Position numbers and translations under genes: made by a program. Below the pieces are notes generated by a model. It searched no databases and was not told the DNA's origin. It was given only the letters and a program-made list of their open reading frames with translations. This document shows, piece by piece, positions 25,937 to 34,872 of a DNA stretch of 64,000 nucleotides (position 1 is the stretch's first letter; each line of letters opens with the position of its first letter). The stretch is from assembly GCF_000758605.1 (NCBI RefSeq), contig NZ_CP009282.1:4774001-4838000 (forward strand). Reading direction: 5' to 3'. Source of the DNA: Paenibacillus sp. FSL R5-0912 (lineage in GTDB: Bacteria > Bacillota > Bacilli > Paenibacillales > Paenibacillaceae).

Positions 25937-25986
25937 GCAAAAAACCGGAAGAATCGCAGTGTGCTGCGGAGCTTCCGGTTTTTTGC
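25937..25986 (+). terminator. Rho-independent terminator (bidirectional)
   Basis: GCAAAAAACCGGAAG (25937-25951) and CTTCCGGTTTTTTGC (25972-25986) form a 15-bp stem with T runs on both strands, between the convergent genes ending at 25916 and 26000. Confidence 0.85.
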
Positions 25987-25999
25987 GCATCTGATTCAA

Positions 26000-26173
26000 T
26001 TACAGCAATCCGGCGTTCTTCAAGGCATGTTCCCAGCTCGGAAAATAATGCAGCGCACTGCGCATTAACTCCGGATCCTGCTGCTTGACCTGTTTCTTGT
26101 TTACGGTACCTCCACCAGACTGAAGCTGCTTGATCCGACTGATAACTTCATCTGAAGCCAGCGTAATATCCAA
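26000..26173 (-). CDS. Small protein resembling a homing-endonuclease-associated repeat
   Basis: A 57-residue protein starting with TTG at 26173, preceded by AAAGGGGTGGAGAG. The sequence ends DPELMRSALHYFPSWEHALK then NAGLL, which matches the pattern of the HNH-associated repeat (D..L..AA...F.SW..AL..AG) usually found as several copies fused to homing or HNH nucleases; here a single copy stands alone. The first half (MDITLASDEVISRIKQLQSG) is helical. It lies about 80 bases downstream of cheA on the same strand and could be the last gene of that transcript. Such repeats are thought to bind DNA; this role is inferred. Confidence 0.7.
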   Translation of the reverse strand: MDITLASDEVISRIKQLQSGGGTVNKKQVKQQDPELMRSALHYFPSWEHALKNAGLL

Positions 26174-26252
26174 CTCTCCACCCCTTTCTGGTACGTCTTT
26201 CCATATTTTTCACAACTACAGCGTTTTCTATACAAATCCTGCAGCAATGAAA

Positions 26253-28241
26253 TTAATGGCTGACCAGATAGGAGGCATCCAGAATCAGCGCAACCCGCCC
26301 ATTCCCCAGAATTGTTGCCCCGGAGAGATGATTCATCGTCCCCAAATACACACCCAGCGACTTAATGACCACCTCCTGATTACCAATGATCTCATCGACG
26401 GCAAAGGCGGCGATCCGGTCCACGGACCGGACAATCACCAGCGGGATGGTCTTGGAGCTGCGCTCGGTCCGCGGGTAATGCAGCTTGTCTCGAAGCCAGG
26501 AAAGCGGCACAATCCGCCCGTGGTTAATAATCGCCTGTTCACCTTGAATGATCTGAATGTCTTCGGGGGAGATACGCACTATTTCCGCTACATTATACAT
26601 GGGAAGGATCAGCACCCGGCCGGATACATTCACCAGCAGCCCCTTAATGATGGCCAGTGTAAGCGGCAGACGGATTATGAACACAGTCCCTTGGCCCGGT
26701 ACCGTTTCGATATCAATGATGCCGTTAAGCCGTCCAATCTGGCTGCGTACGATATCCATCCCCACCCCCCGGCCCGACACCTCACTTACTTCGGCAGCCG
26801 TTGAGAAGCCGGGCTCAAAGATCAGGTGGATGGCTTCTTGAGCCGTTAAGAACCCGGCCTGTTCTTCAGTGATGATGCCTTTGCTAAGTGCGGAGGCTTT
26901 AATTCTGCCGGCATCTATGCCCTGCCCGTCGTCCTCCAGGCGGATAACCACCTGATTCTCCTCATGAAAAGAGGTGAGTGTAATCATACCCTTGGGGGAT
27001 TTCCCGCGTTCTACGCGGGCTTCCGGACTTTCAATCCCGTGATCGGTGCTGTTGCGGATCAAATGGATCAACGGATCACTCAGCTCTTCGATAATCATCC
27101 GGTCGAGCTCGGTCTCGCCTCCCTGGATCAGGAGTTCAATCTCCTTCCCCAGCTTATGGGCCAGATCCCGGACCAGACGCGGAAACCGGTTGAACAATTG
27201 ATCTATCGGAAGCATCCGGGTCTTCATTACACCTTCCTGCAGCTCCTTGATAATAGTGCCCATATGATCCGACACTCCGCCTATACCCGGCAATACCTTA
27301 GCCGGATCATTCCGCAGGCCGGCTGCACTCAGATCGGCCAGCGAGGTCTGCTCGATCAGCAGTTCGCCTACCAGATTCATCAGATGGTCCAGACGTTCCA
27401 CACTTACCCTTACCGTCGGCTGGGTACTGTTCCCCCTTTCCATGTTCGGGGAAGACGGAGGCCCCGCCAGTGACGGTTCAACCGCCGCCGCGCCAGTAAC
27501 CGTTTCGGGACCGGGCACGAATGGAGTGACGGCAATACTCTGGACGTCAGAATCACCCGCCAGCTGTTCTGATATCTGCTGAATATCTTTGCCGGCAGCG
27601 GCCACTACAGCAAACCGGATGTAACGCGAGTCTTCATCTGCTCCGATGGCCGCTGCTGCCGACAGCGCGACAGCAACGACCTTACCGCATACATCTTCGA
27701 TACGCTGCAGCAGCATATAATGCCGTGCCGCCTTCATCAGGCACTCCTCTTTGAGCGTTACCGCAACGGACAGCAGCGAGTACCCGGCAACCACGGCTTC
27801 TTCGGCCAGGAGCCTCTCCGCCGGACTTAAGACGGGCAACCGGACCGGCTGTGGTTCATCCGGCATATTAATCAATGCCTTAATCTCCGCAACGACGGCG
27901 CTGCAGTCGGCGTAATCACCGCCGCTGATATATTGGGTGCGAAGCAGCTTCATGGCGTCGAGCGCCCGGAAGAGCGTATCAATCAGCTTTCCGGTAATCT
28001 CCGGTTTCTTCTCCCGGACCCATTCAAGGGCATATTCAACCTCATGCGTCAGATCGCTCATTTCACGGAAGCCCATGGTTGAGGCTGAGCCCTTGATGGT
28101 GTGGGCTGCGCGGAATATTGTCTGGACTAGCTCAGGTGCCGGTGCATGCTCCAGCGTGAGCAGGGATTGGTCGATCCGCTCCAGTTGCTCATTCAGCTCT
28201 TCTATGAAAATATCGCGGTAGGCAGATAGTTCCATCATCAT
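26253..28241 (-). CDS. cheA: Chemotaxis histidine kinase CheA
   Basis: Signal-transducing kinase of 662 residues with the full CheA order. P1/Hpt with phospho-acceptor H47 in AHTIKGSASTMG; a ferredoxin-like P2-type domain (about 145-240); P3 dimerisation with VERLDHLMNLVGELLIEQ; P4 ATPase with LIHLIRNSTDHGIE, EDDGQGID and GRGVGMDIV; and a C-terminal CheW-like P5 (about 525-662). The first of three tandem ATGs has GGAAGGGG upstream. The gene follows cheW by 15 bases. No cheY, cheB or cheR is near, so its response-regulator partner must lie elsewhere. It resembles alternative chemosensory or standalone receptor-kinase sets. Confidence 0.95.
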   Translation of the reverse strand: MMMELSAYRDIFIEELNEQLERIDQSLLTLEHAPAPELVQTIFRAAHTIKGSASTMGFREMSDLTHEVEYALEWVREKKPEITGKLIDTLFRALDAMKLLRTQYISGGDYADCSAVVAEIKALINMPDEPQPVRLPVLSPAERLLAEEAVVAGYSLLSVAVTLKEECLMKAARHYMLLQRIEDVCGKVVAVALSAAAAIGADEDSRYIRFAVVAAAGKDIQQISEQLAGDSDVQSIAVTPFVPGPETVTGAAAVEPSLAGPPSSPNMERGNSTQPTVRVSVERLDHLMNLVGELLIEQTSLADLSAAGLRNDPAKVLPGIGGVSDHMGTIIKELQEGVMKTRMLPIDQLFNRFPRLVRDLAHKLGKEIELLIQGGETELDRMIIEELSDPLIHLIRNSTDHGIESPEARVERGKSPKGMITLTSFHEENQVVIRLEDDGQGIDAGRIKASALSKGIITEEQAGFLTAQEAIHLIFEPGFSTAAEVSEVSGRGVGMDIVRSQIGRLNGIIDIETVPGQGTVFIIRLPLTLAIIKGLLVNVSGRVLILPMYNVAEIVRISPEDIQIIQGEQAIINHGRIVPLSWLRDKLHYPRTERSSKTIPLVIVRSVDRIAAFAVDEIIGNQEVVIKSLGVYLGTMNHLSGATILGNGRVALILDASYLVSH

Positions 28242-28256
28242 TACTTGTTCCCCTTC

Positions 28257-28682
28257 CTAACCGCCCAATATTTCCTCGAGCTTGAGAATGCCAATCAGCT
28301 GATCATCCCGTTGACCAATCCCGTGGAAAACCGCTTCGCGGCTGCGGCTATACCCGCCCGCAGGAGGGTGGATCTCAGCATACGTAGTCACTTTATTGAC
28401 CTTATCCACAATGAGACCCACGAACTCCTCCCGGTAGTTGACCACAATAATTCTTGTATTCCGGGTGTATGGCTCATCCGCCATCCCCAGCAAATTGCGC
28501 AGGCTCATTACGCTGACCACTTTACCGCGCAGATTGACCACACCCTTCACTTCATTCCGGGTAAAAGGGATATCTGTAATGCTGAGCATTTTGATAATTT
28601 CATGAATTTCTTCGATACGGATTGCGCAGGTTTCGGCTCCTACAGCAAGCTCGATATACTGTTCCTTCTGTAAGGATGACAT
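28257..28682 (-). CDS. cheW: Chemotaxis coupling protein CheW
   Basis: Adaptor of 141 residues linking receptor and CheA. The SH3-like CheW pattern is seen in YIELAVGAETCAIRIEEIHEI, then GVVNLRGKVVSVMSLRNLLG and VGLIVDKVNKV. Length is normal. GAAGGTGA precedes the ATG. It sits between the receptor (23 bases upstream) and cheA (15 bases downstream) in one operon. The N-G-x-V-x-LRG motif that contacts CheA and receptors is intact. Confidence 0.94.
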   Translation of the reverse strand: MSSLQKEQYIELAVGAETCAIRIEEIHEIIKMLSITDIPFTRNEVKGVVNLRGKVVSVMSLRNLLGMADEPYTRNTRIIVVNYREEFVGLIVDKVNKVTTYAEIHPPAGGYSRSREAVFHGIGQRDDQLIGILKLEEILGG

Positions 28683-28705
28683 GGCTTCACCTTCAGTCTG
28701 TAGAA

Positions 28706-30295
28706 TTAATGAGTCTTGAACGCAGCAGCCGACTGGGCTAAATCCTCGGATAAGAGGGCCAGAGCCTGGCAGGTAGCTGCCGTTTCCTCTGAAGCCGCTG
28801 CGGATTCCTCACTGGAGGCGGCAATGGACTGGACCGAGCTCATCACTTCGGCTGCCTGAGCGGATTCCTCTTCACAGGCGGCAGCAATTTCATTCACTTT
28901 GAGTGAAGAAGTATTAACCATACTGATAATCTGTTCAAAGGCCTGGCTGGTCATCGAAGACTGCTCAACGCTTTCCGCTACTGCCCGGACGCTTTGCTTC
29001 GTATTCTCCTGCATGGCCTTGATGATCTTCGTGATTTCCTTCGTGGCATCACTGCTGCGCTCGGCAAGCTTGCGGACTTCATCCGCCACCACTGCGAAGC
29101 CGCGGCCCTGCTCTCCGGCACGAGCAGCTTCAATCGCCGCATTCAAAGCCAGCAGATTGGTCTGCTCGGCAATATCATCAATCACTTCGATGATGTCTCC
29201 GATTTTGCCGGAATCCTCTTCGAGCTGTTTCATCTGGTGATTGACGGTCTGCATTCCGTGCAGCGAGGTCTCAACCACGTATCCGCCTTCCCGGGCTGTG
29301 CGCACCGTCTCATTCGACAGCTCCGCCGCTTCCTCTGCGCTGGAGGCTACGGAATCAATAGCCAGCGACAGCTCCTTGAACAGTTCGGTAATGTTCGTTG
29401 CCGCCGCAGACTGGTTCGTGCTGGTACTGGCGATTTCCTGGGTACTTGCTGAGATTTGCTCGGAAGACGCAGCTACACTCTGTGAATTCATAACAATCCC
29501 GTTGATCAGGTCCTTCAGGTTATGAACCATCCGGTTCAGCGCAGCAGCCAGTTGGCCCACTTCATCCTTGGTGGAAATATCGGATTGCTGGGTCAAATTA
29601 CCGCTGGCCACCTCTGAGGCCAGCCGCAGCATCTGCATAAGCGGTTTGGAGATGGATCTGGCGATCAGGTAACCTATAAGAATGCTGATGATTACAGCAG
29701 CCGCGACAACTGAAATGGTAATCACCAGCGCCGAGGAATAGGCTGATTGGGAGTGGCGGTTCGCTTCATCGGCCAGCTCCACGTTAAATTCGATCAGACC
29801 ATCCAGGTTCTCAAGCACTTTCTCTCCCTGCGCATTCAATTGGGTCGTCAGGAAAGTATTAAATTGAGCTGGATCATCCAGTTCAGCCAGGGCAAGCGCT
29901 TCCTCAAACAGCTTCAGATAGACCTCATACTCCTTGTCAAAATCGTTCAGCAGCTCTTTCTCCGTGCCGGTCGTGGCCAGCGGACGGTAATTGTCCACCT
30001 TCTGGATCAGATCCTGCCGGGAAGATTCAATCTTGTCCTGATAACCGGCAATTTGGGTTGCATCTGTGGTGTTGCTCATATCGCGTATATATACCCGGAT
30101 GACCTGATAATTGATTTTGACAGCAGACAGATCTCTGACCGAAATCAGATTGTTGTTATACATGGCCTTCATATTCTGATTACTGCTGCTCAGCGAGAAA
30201 ATGGAATACACCCCGAGTCCCGCCAGAATTAAAGAGACCACCATAAAAGCTGAGATAATTTTTGTTGCTGTTTTCATGTTTCCGAACCATTTCAT
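28706..30295 (-). CDS. Methyl-accepting chemotaxis protein with 4HB-type sensor
   Basis: Transmembrane receptor of 529 residues. TM1 is near 10-32, the extracellular region to about 180 is an all-helical 4HB_MCP-type sensor (NNLISVRDLSAVKINYQVIR is characteristic), TM2 is near 182-207, followed by HAMP and a signalling domain whose hairpin is IDDIAEQTNLLALNAAIEAA with RAGEQGRGFAVVADEVRKLA. The ATG at 30295 has AGGGGGA upstream; a longer start at 30331 has none. First gene of the receptor-cheW-cheA operon, with a sigma-D-like promoter about 100 bases before it. Confidence 0.93.
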   Translation of the reverse strand: MKWFGNMKTATKIISAFMVVSLILAGLGVYSIFSLSSSNQNMKAMYNNNLISVRDLSAVKINYQVIRVYIRDMSNTTDATQIAGYQDKIESSRQDLIQKVDNYRPLATTGTEKELLNDFDKEYEVYLKLFEEALALAELDDPAQFNTFLTTQLNAQGEKVLENLDGLIEFNVELADEANRHSQSAYSSALVITISVVAAAVIISILIGYLIARSISKPLMQMLRLASEVASGNLTQQSDISTKDEVGQLAAALNRMVHNLKDLINGIVMNSQSVAASSEQISASTQEIASTSTNQSAAATNITELFKELSLAIDSVASSAEEAAELSNETVRTAREGGYVVETSLHGMQTVNHQMKQLEEDSGKIGDIIEVIDDIAEQTNLLALNAAIEAARAGEQGRGFAVVADEVRKLAERSSDATKEITKIIKAMQENTKQSVRAVAESVEQSSMTSQAFEQIISMVNTSSLKVNEIAAACEEESAQAAEVMSSVQSIAASSEESAAASEETAATCQALALLSEDLAQSAAAFKTH

Positions 30296-30392
30296 GTGTT
30301 TTCCCCCTGTGGTTAACTTCTTAGTGTCCATCCTGCCGTAATCCTGTTGTATTCACCCATACACTCCCCCATCAGCCGGACACATCAGCTAT

Positions 30393-30419
30393 ATTTCGAC
30401 ATTTTTCGTTAAATAGTTA
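30393..30419 (-). promoter_or_regulatory. Sigma-D-like promoter of the chemosensory operon
   Basis: Minus strand: TAAC (30416-30419), 15 bp, GTCGAAAT (30393-30400). The Bacillus sigma-D consensus is TAAA N15 GCCGATAT, giving 3 of 4 and 6 of 8 matches at exact spacing. The position, about 100 bp before a chemoreceptor gene, supports it. It lies in the 317-bp divergent gap 30296-30612. Confidence 0.65.
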
Positions 30420-30525
30420 ATATATAATTTTTGCATTATTAAATTTTTAATTTATTTTCTGTAATGCGCTTCCACATTGTCTATATGTAGCGGTTATCCC
30501 GCCGGCAGCGTTAGCTATATTCAGC

Positions 30526-30553
30526 TTGACAGAACATCAAAAAAAGTTATAAA
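30526..30553 (+). promoter_or_regulatory. Sigma-A-like promoter of the GPH symporter gene
   Basis: TTGACA (30526-30531), 16 bp, TATAAA (30548-30553), about 60 bases before the TTG start of the transporter gene. Confidence 0.7.
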
Positions 30554-30612
30554 TAAACATAATTAGTAAATGGTACAACCCTACATATACACAACGAAAA
30601 GAGGACTGCCCA

Positions 30613-31950
30613 TTGACAACAAAAGTACCTTTGGCTGAGAAAATGGTGTTCTCCGGCGGCTTGCTGGGCCAGAATATGCTGTACAGCTTCATGTCGATGT
30701 ATATTCTGTTCTTCTACACGGATCTGCTGGGTATTCCGGCGACTACTGCCAGCGTCATACTGGTAGTGGCGAGCATCTTCGATGCTTGTCTTGATCCGCT
30801 GATGGGCATGATTACCGACAAAACACGCTCCAGGTGGGGCAAATTCAGGCCTTATCTGCTGTTCGCCCCCTTCCTGATTGCGCTGGCAACCATCGTCTGC
30901 TTCTGGGACTTCGGAGGCTCCTCTACAACGACGCTGGTGATCGCCACCGTATCGTATCTGCTCTGGGGGATGCTGTATACAGTCTGTGACACGCCACTTT
31001 GGGCCTTGTCGTCCGTCATTTCTACAGAACCGGGTGAACGGACATTGTTCGTCACTTTAGGCAAAATCGGCGGAACCCTCGGTGCGGTCGTGATCACAGT
31101 CGGCGGTATCCAGCTGCTGCTGGCCTTCGGCGGTGAACGGAGCACACAAGCTTATCTGTATTCCGCAATTATTATAGGAATCATTGCCGCTTTCTCTATT
31201 TTCCTGACCGGAATTCTTACCAGGGAAAGGGTCGCCCCTTCTCCCGTGAAGATCTCGTTCCGGCAAAATCTGCAAACGGTGTATAAAAATAAACCGCTGC
31301 TCACCCTGCTTGCCTCGCTGCTGATTATTAACCTGGTCAACGGCATCCGGCAGAGCATCCAGCTGTATTATGTGGTCTATGTCTGGGGGGATGCCGGTTA
31401 TGCAACCCAGGTCGGGATTAGTCTTGTTGTAGGCATGCTGCTGGGAATGACGGCTACGCCGCCGCTTTTGCGCCGCTTCTCCAAGAAGAAGGTATTCATC
31501 CTCTCCTGCATACTGGGGAGCTTGTCCTGCATCCTGCCTTATCTTCTCGGTGACCACAATGTTCTGACCACGCTGGTGTTCTTCGCGGTCAGCTTCTTCT
31601 TCTCGGGCATGACAACCATTGTGAGCACATCAATGCTGCTGGATACCATTGATTATTCGGAGTGGAAGCTGGGCTTCCGGGGCGAGGGGATTGTGTTCTC
31701 CACGAACACCTTTGTTACTAAATTCAGCGGGGCATTGTCACGGCTCATTATCGGTGCAAGTCTGGGCCTGCTTAGCTATGTTGAGAATCAGCCGTCGACT
31801 CCAAGGCTCCAGCAGGGGCTCAGCTTCGTGATGTTTCTCTTGCCCGCCCTCTGTTTCCTGGCCGCAATTCTGCCGATTCTGTTCTACAATATCAGTGACA
31901 AGCAGAGGCTGCAGACACTGAATGATTTGGAGAATACCCGGTCCGTATAG
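30613..31950 (+). CDS. GPH-family sugar symporter (MFS superfamily)
   Basis: Inner-membrane sodium- or proton-coupled symporter of 445 residues with about 12 helices. The glycoside-pentoside-hexuronide hallmark is visible: MVFSGGLLGQNMLYSFMSMY and YTDLLGI near the N-terminus, then DACLDPLMGMITDKTRSRWGKFRPYLL at about 55-82. Start is TTG at 30613, GAGGA seven bases upstream. A PIG-L deacetylase gene follows by 37 bases in the same direction, so uptake of an N-acetylated or otherwise modified sugar is plausible. The exact sugar cannot be told. Confidence 0.92.
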   Translation: MTTKVPLAEKMVFSGGLLGQNMLYSFMSMYILFFYTDLLGIPATTASVILVVASIFDACLDPLMGMITDKTRSRWGKFRPYLLFAPFLIALATIVCFWDFGGSSTTTLVIATVSYLLWGMLYTVCDTPLWALSSVISTEPGERTLFVTLGKIGGTLGAVVITVGGIQLLLAFGGERSTQAYLYSAIIIGIIAAFSIFLTGILTRERVAPSPVKISFRQNLQTVYKNKPLLTLLASLLIINLVNGIRQSIQLYYVVYVWGDAGYATQVGISLVVGMLLGMTATPPLLRRFSKKKVFILSCILGSLSCILPYLLGDHNVLTTLVFFAVSFFFSGMTTIVSTSMLLDTIDYSEWKLGFRGEGIVFSTNTFVTKFSGALSRLIIGASLGLLSYVENQPSTPRLQQGLSFVMFLLPALCFLAAILPILFYNISDKQRLQTLNDLENTRSV

Positions 31951-31987
31951 AAGGGACCCAGGCATTTATCTAATATAAGGAGTGATC

Positions 31988-32749
31988 ATGAACATGGATA
32001 TATCCACTATGGCCGCACTGATGTCCCCTCCCGATCTGACAGGCTGCCGCAGAATATTATGCGTACAGCCGCACCCGGATGATAATGAGGTGGGCATCGG
32101 CGGGACAATCGCCTCTTTGGCGGAGCGGGGCTGCGAGATTCATTATTTAACCGTGACGAACGGGGATCTAGGTGCGGTGGACGAGCATTTGTCTTCTGCC
32201 GAGATTGCAGCCGTCCGCGCACGTGAGCTGGAAGCCGCAGGGCGGTCGCTGGGTGCCACAGTGTTCCATCAGCTGGCCCACGGCGACGGCACCCTGGAGC
32301 ATATTCCGGCGCTGGCAGAAGAGATTGCCGGGATCATCCGTACCGTGCAGCCGGATGTTATCCTCTGTCCTGATCCGTGGCTGAGCTATGAGGCACATTA
32401 TGATCATATCGTTACAGGCAGAGCCGCAGCCCAGGCCTTCCTGTCGTCCGGACTTCCGCTGTATCCCCGGGGGACAAACACCCGCCCCTGGCAGCCGAAG
32501 GCCATTGGTTTCTATTTCACCTCGGAGCCGAATACGGTGGTTGACATTACAGAGCACTTCGAGCGGAAGTTCGCAGCCTTAGCCCTGCACAGCAGCCAAT
32601 TCAGTGAGGAGACTCTGGCGATGTACCGGATCTATTTCCGCGAAAAAGGCCGCCAGCTCGCCGAAGGCAAAGACTTCGAGCTTGGCGAAGGCCTGAAGCT
32701 GCTGTCCCCGTTGCATCTGCATTGCTTCGTGGATGCCCGGCTGATCTGA
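31988..32749 (+). CDS. PIG-L family zinc deacetylase
   Basis: Zinc-dependent deacetylase of about 253 residues. The N-terminal metal motif PHPDDNEVGIGG is at about 27-38, and the later HYDHIVTG supplies the third ligand; this is the LmbE/BshB/PIG-L fold that removes acetyl groups from N-acetylglucosamine conjugates. I take the ATG at 31988, with AAGGAG five bases upstream; a GTG two codons earlier is possible. It follows the GPH symporter gene, suggesting joint use on an imported N-acetyl sugar. It is longer than BshB1, and closer in length to BshB2-type proteins, so a bacillithiol role is an alternative. Confidence 0.9.
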   Translation: MNMDISTMAALMSPPDLTGCRRILCVQPHPDDNEVGIGGTIASLAERGCEIHYLTVTNGDLGAVDEHLSSAEIAAVRARELEAAGRSLGATVFHQLAHGDGTLEHIPALAEEIAGIIRTVQPDVILCPDPWLSYEAHYDHIVTGRAAAQAFLSSGLPLYPRGTNTRPWQPKAIGFYFTSEPNTVVDITEHFERKFAALALHSSQFSEETLAMYRIYFREKGRQLAEGKDFELGEGLKLLSPLHLHCFVDARLI

Positions 32750-32906
32750 CATCTGCAAGGCCTTTAGCTGCTTCCTCCTGCTTGCCGAGGAGATAAACCC
32801 CCAATATCGTTAGATAATGATAATATTATCTCCGGAAAACTCAATAAAAAAGAACGCCCGCCGGCGCCCTTTTCGTGTCCATTAGATATATCGCCCTGTC
32901 TCTTAA

Positions 32907-33752
32907 TCATTCGGCCAAGCGGTAATAAGGGATGTACAACGACGGTTTGAAGCCGAGCTTCTGAGCCAGTCTATATGAACCCTCATTCTCCTGGCGGCAG
33001 CCCCACACCGGCTCCAGCCCGTGCTCCAGGCAGTAATCAATCAGTGCGGAACATACGGAGAAGGCAAAATGCTGCCCCCGGTGGCCCGCTGCCGATTCAA
33101 TCCCAATCTCAAGCTGATCCGCTGTACGGTACGCCGAGAACGCATTAGAGGCGCTCTCCCCCTCCCAGAGCAGGGTGTACCCTATGCCTGTACTTAGGAA
33201 ATGCTCTGCATCTCTCCAGAAATAACGCGGAATCACAGCACCTGATTGCCCGTCAAACTGCCCGGCAGTCATCGGAACAATTACTGCATCCTTCCGGAAC
33301 CATTGCTCCTTCGCACTGTGGTAGACTTCCGGGTCAAAGGTGAAATTCACTCTGGTATGAGTGTACATCCTCCGTGTATCAGCCGTTTCAGGACCGGGAT
33401 CGACCGCATTTAACAGTGCGTTATGCGCTGTAATTATTGACTCCACCAGCGGAGACCAGCCACCTGCCGGATCACCCTGCAGCCATTCCGGGGACTGCCT
33501 GTCCCCTGACTGGTTGGTAATATAATCATATAAGCTCCGGTTAAACGCCTCATTGCCCGAATCCCCATAGACCAGCGACATCCCATAGTCATGAGCCACA
33601 TAAAAGGTACGGGGGTTCTGCACATTATCCACGTAAACAGTGCCGGTGGTCTGGCCCTTGAGTACTGCTTCTGCGAACAGGGTATTGATCTTCACTTGGC
33701 TTAACAGCGGCAGAGCCAGGGCATAGTCACGGCTATCCAGCTTCAGCATCAT
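32907..33752 (-). CDS. GNAT acetyltransferase (ZmaR/PF12746-like)
   Basis: Protein of 281 residues. The N-terminal half (LVYGDSGNEAFNRSLYDYI) and C-terminal acetyl-CoA half (IGIESAAGHRGQHFAFSVCSALIDYCLEHGLEPVWGC followed by NEGSYRLAQKLGF) match the two-domain family that includes the zwittermicin A resistance acetyltransferase. A resistance role is possible, but no biosynthetic genes are nearby. AAAGAGGAG precedes the first of two tandem ATGs. It starts 14 bases after the metallo-beta-lactamase gene stop, so the two form an operon. Confidence 0.88.
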   Translation of the reverse strand: MMLKLDSRDYALALPLLSQVKINTLFAEAVLKGQTTGTVYVDNVQNPRTFYVAHDYGMSLVYGDSGNEAFNRSLYDYITNQSGDRQSPEWLQGDPAGGWSPLVESIITAHNALLNAVDPGPETADTRRMYTHTRVNFTFDPEVYHSAKEQWFRKDAVIVPMTAGQFDGQSGAVIPRYFWRDAEHFLSTGIGYTLLWEGESASNAFSAYRTADQLEIGIESAAGHRGQHFAFSVCSALIDYCLEHGLEPVWGCRQENEGSYRLAQKLGFKPSLYIPYYRLAE

Positions 33753-33766
33753 TTTCTCCTCTTTTC

Positions 33767-34690
33767 TCAGGATTGATTATATGTATTGTACAGCCAGCGG
33801 AAATTCCACTCAAAGATATGGGAACCCTCCCATGTATCAAACGGTGCCGGGATTCCCTTGGCGATCCATACCTCCGCGCTTTCCCCGCTCCGGACAGCTG
33901 CTGCGGCATACGTCTGAATCTCTTGGAGATAACTTAACATTTCTGCGATGCTCTCACGTCCGGCAACCCCTCCATGACCAGGGATCAGCCGGGTGAAATC
34001 CATCTCCAGGCCAATCCGCTCCACAATACCGGTCCACGCTTCAGGGAAACCATGCAGCATGGCCGGATGAGATTGGTTTAGCACCAGATCCCCGGCGATC
34101 AGCACCTTCACGTCAGCAATATATACCATGGCATCGCTGCAGGTATGCCCGCCCCCATAGGTGAACAACTGTATGGACCGCTCTGACCCGTGAATATCAA
34201 GCGTATCCTTGAATGTCACAGCAGCAGTTACTCTGCGGATCGCAGGTGTCGCCTCCAGCAAGGCCTGCTTCTCCTCGATTTCATATCCCAGCGCCGCCTG
34301 CACGCGGGTGTCCGCAGCAGTACTATGAGCCTCCTGGAGCGCTGCAATCTGTTTCTGCAGCCCTTCCTGCCATTCCCCTAGCTCAGGTGGACCCGTCGTT
34401 GTCAGCACTTCACGGGTAAGCTCTGTGGAAATGATAAGACTATCCGCAAATTCCTGATTCCCGTAATGATGATCCCCGTGATAATGGGTATTCACTATGT
34501 ATTGGACCGGGTTCCCTGTCAGCTGCTCAGCCGTCTCCCGCAAGAGCTTCGCTGCCCCGGGCAGGCTGAAGGTATCGACCACAACTGTGGTATCCCCAAG
34601 ATCTATAATGGAGGCATTGCCTACCGCTCCCCGGCCCGGAGTTACAATTGCCGCCCACACTCCATGGGCTACTTCCTCTATCTTGAACAT
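33767..34690 (-). CDS. Metallo-beta-lactamase-fold hydrolase
   Basis: Zinc hydrolase of 307 residues. The metal motif is H69-x-H71-x-D73-H74 in NTHYHGDHHYG; later ligands appear in TYGGGHTCSDAMVYI (His), VLIAGDLVLN (Asp) and LIPGHGG (His). Between 100 and 160 lies a helical insert. Such proteins include class B lactamases, quorum-quenching lactonases and glyoxalase II-like enzymes; the NTHYHGDH and GHTxxD layout with the insert resembles the group including SoxH/YflN-like proteins. No signal peptide, so an antibiotic role is less likely. GGAGG lies upstream of the ATG. First of a two-gene operon with the acetyltransferase. Confidence 0.9.
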   Translation of the reverse strand: MFKIEEVAHGVWAAIVTPGRGAVGNASIIDLGDTTVVVDTFSLPGAAKLLRETAEQLTGNPVQYIVNTHYHGDHHYGNQEFADSLIISTELTREVLTTTGPPELGEWQEGLQKQIAALQEAHSTAADTRVQAALGYEIEEKQALLEATPAIRRVTAAVTFKDTLDIHGSERSIQLFTYGGGHTCSDAMVYIADVKVLIAGDLVLNQSHPAMLHGFPEAWTGIVERIGLEMDFTRLIPGHGGVAGRESIAEMLSYLQEIQTYAAAAVRSGESAEVWIAKGIPAPFDTWEGSHIFEWNFRWLYNTYNQS

Positions 34691-34806
34691 ACATATCCTC
34701 CCATTTATATTTTTACTTATTATACCTTAATCTGGCATGTACTTATTGACTAATTATTTGCAGGGAAAATTAGGAGTAAAAACAGATCAATATCCCCGGA
34801 AATCGT

Positions 34807-34816
34807 ATGTTATAAT
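34807..34816 (+). promoter_or_regulatory. Extended -10 promoter of the asparaginase gene
   Basis: TATAAT (34811-34816) is preceded by TG one base away (an extended -10), 56 bases before the asparaginase ATG. No good -35 is seen, which an extended -10 can tolerate. Confidence 0.5.
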
Positions 34817-34872
34817 ACATTCAATGTCATTCTATAACCTTCATTCTGATTCGATCTGAAAGGAAACGATCT

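Noticed and set aside
32813..32830. GATAAT-GATAAT-ATTATC array resembling a Fur box
   Set aside because: It lies between two convergent genes, not in a promoter, and lacks the single-base spacer of the classical site.
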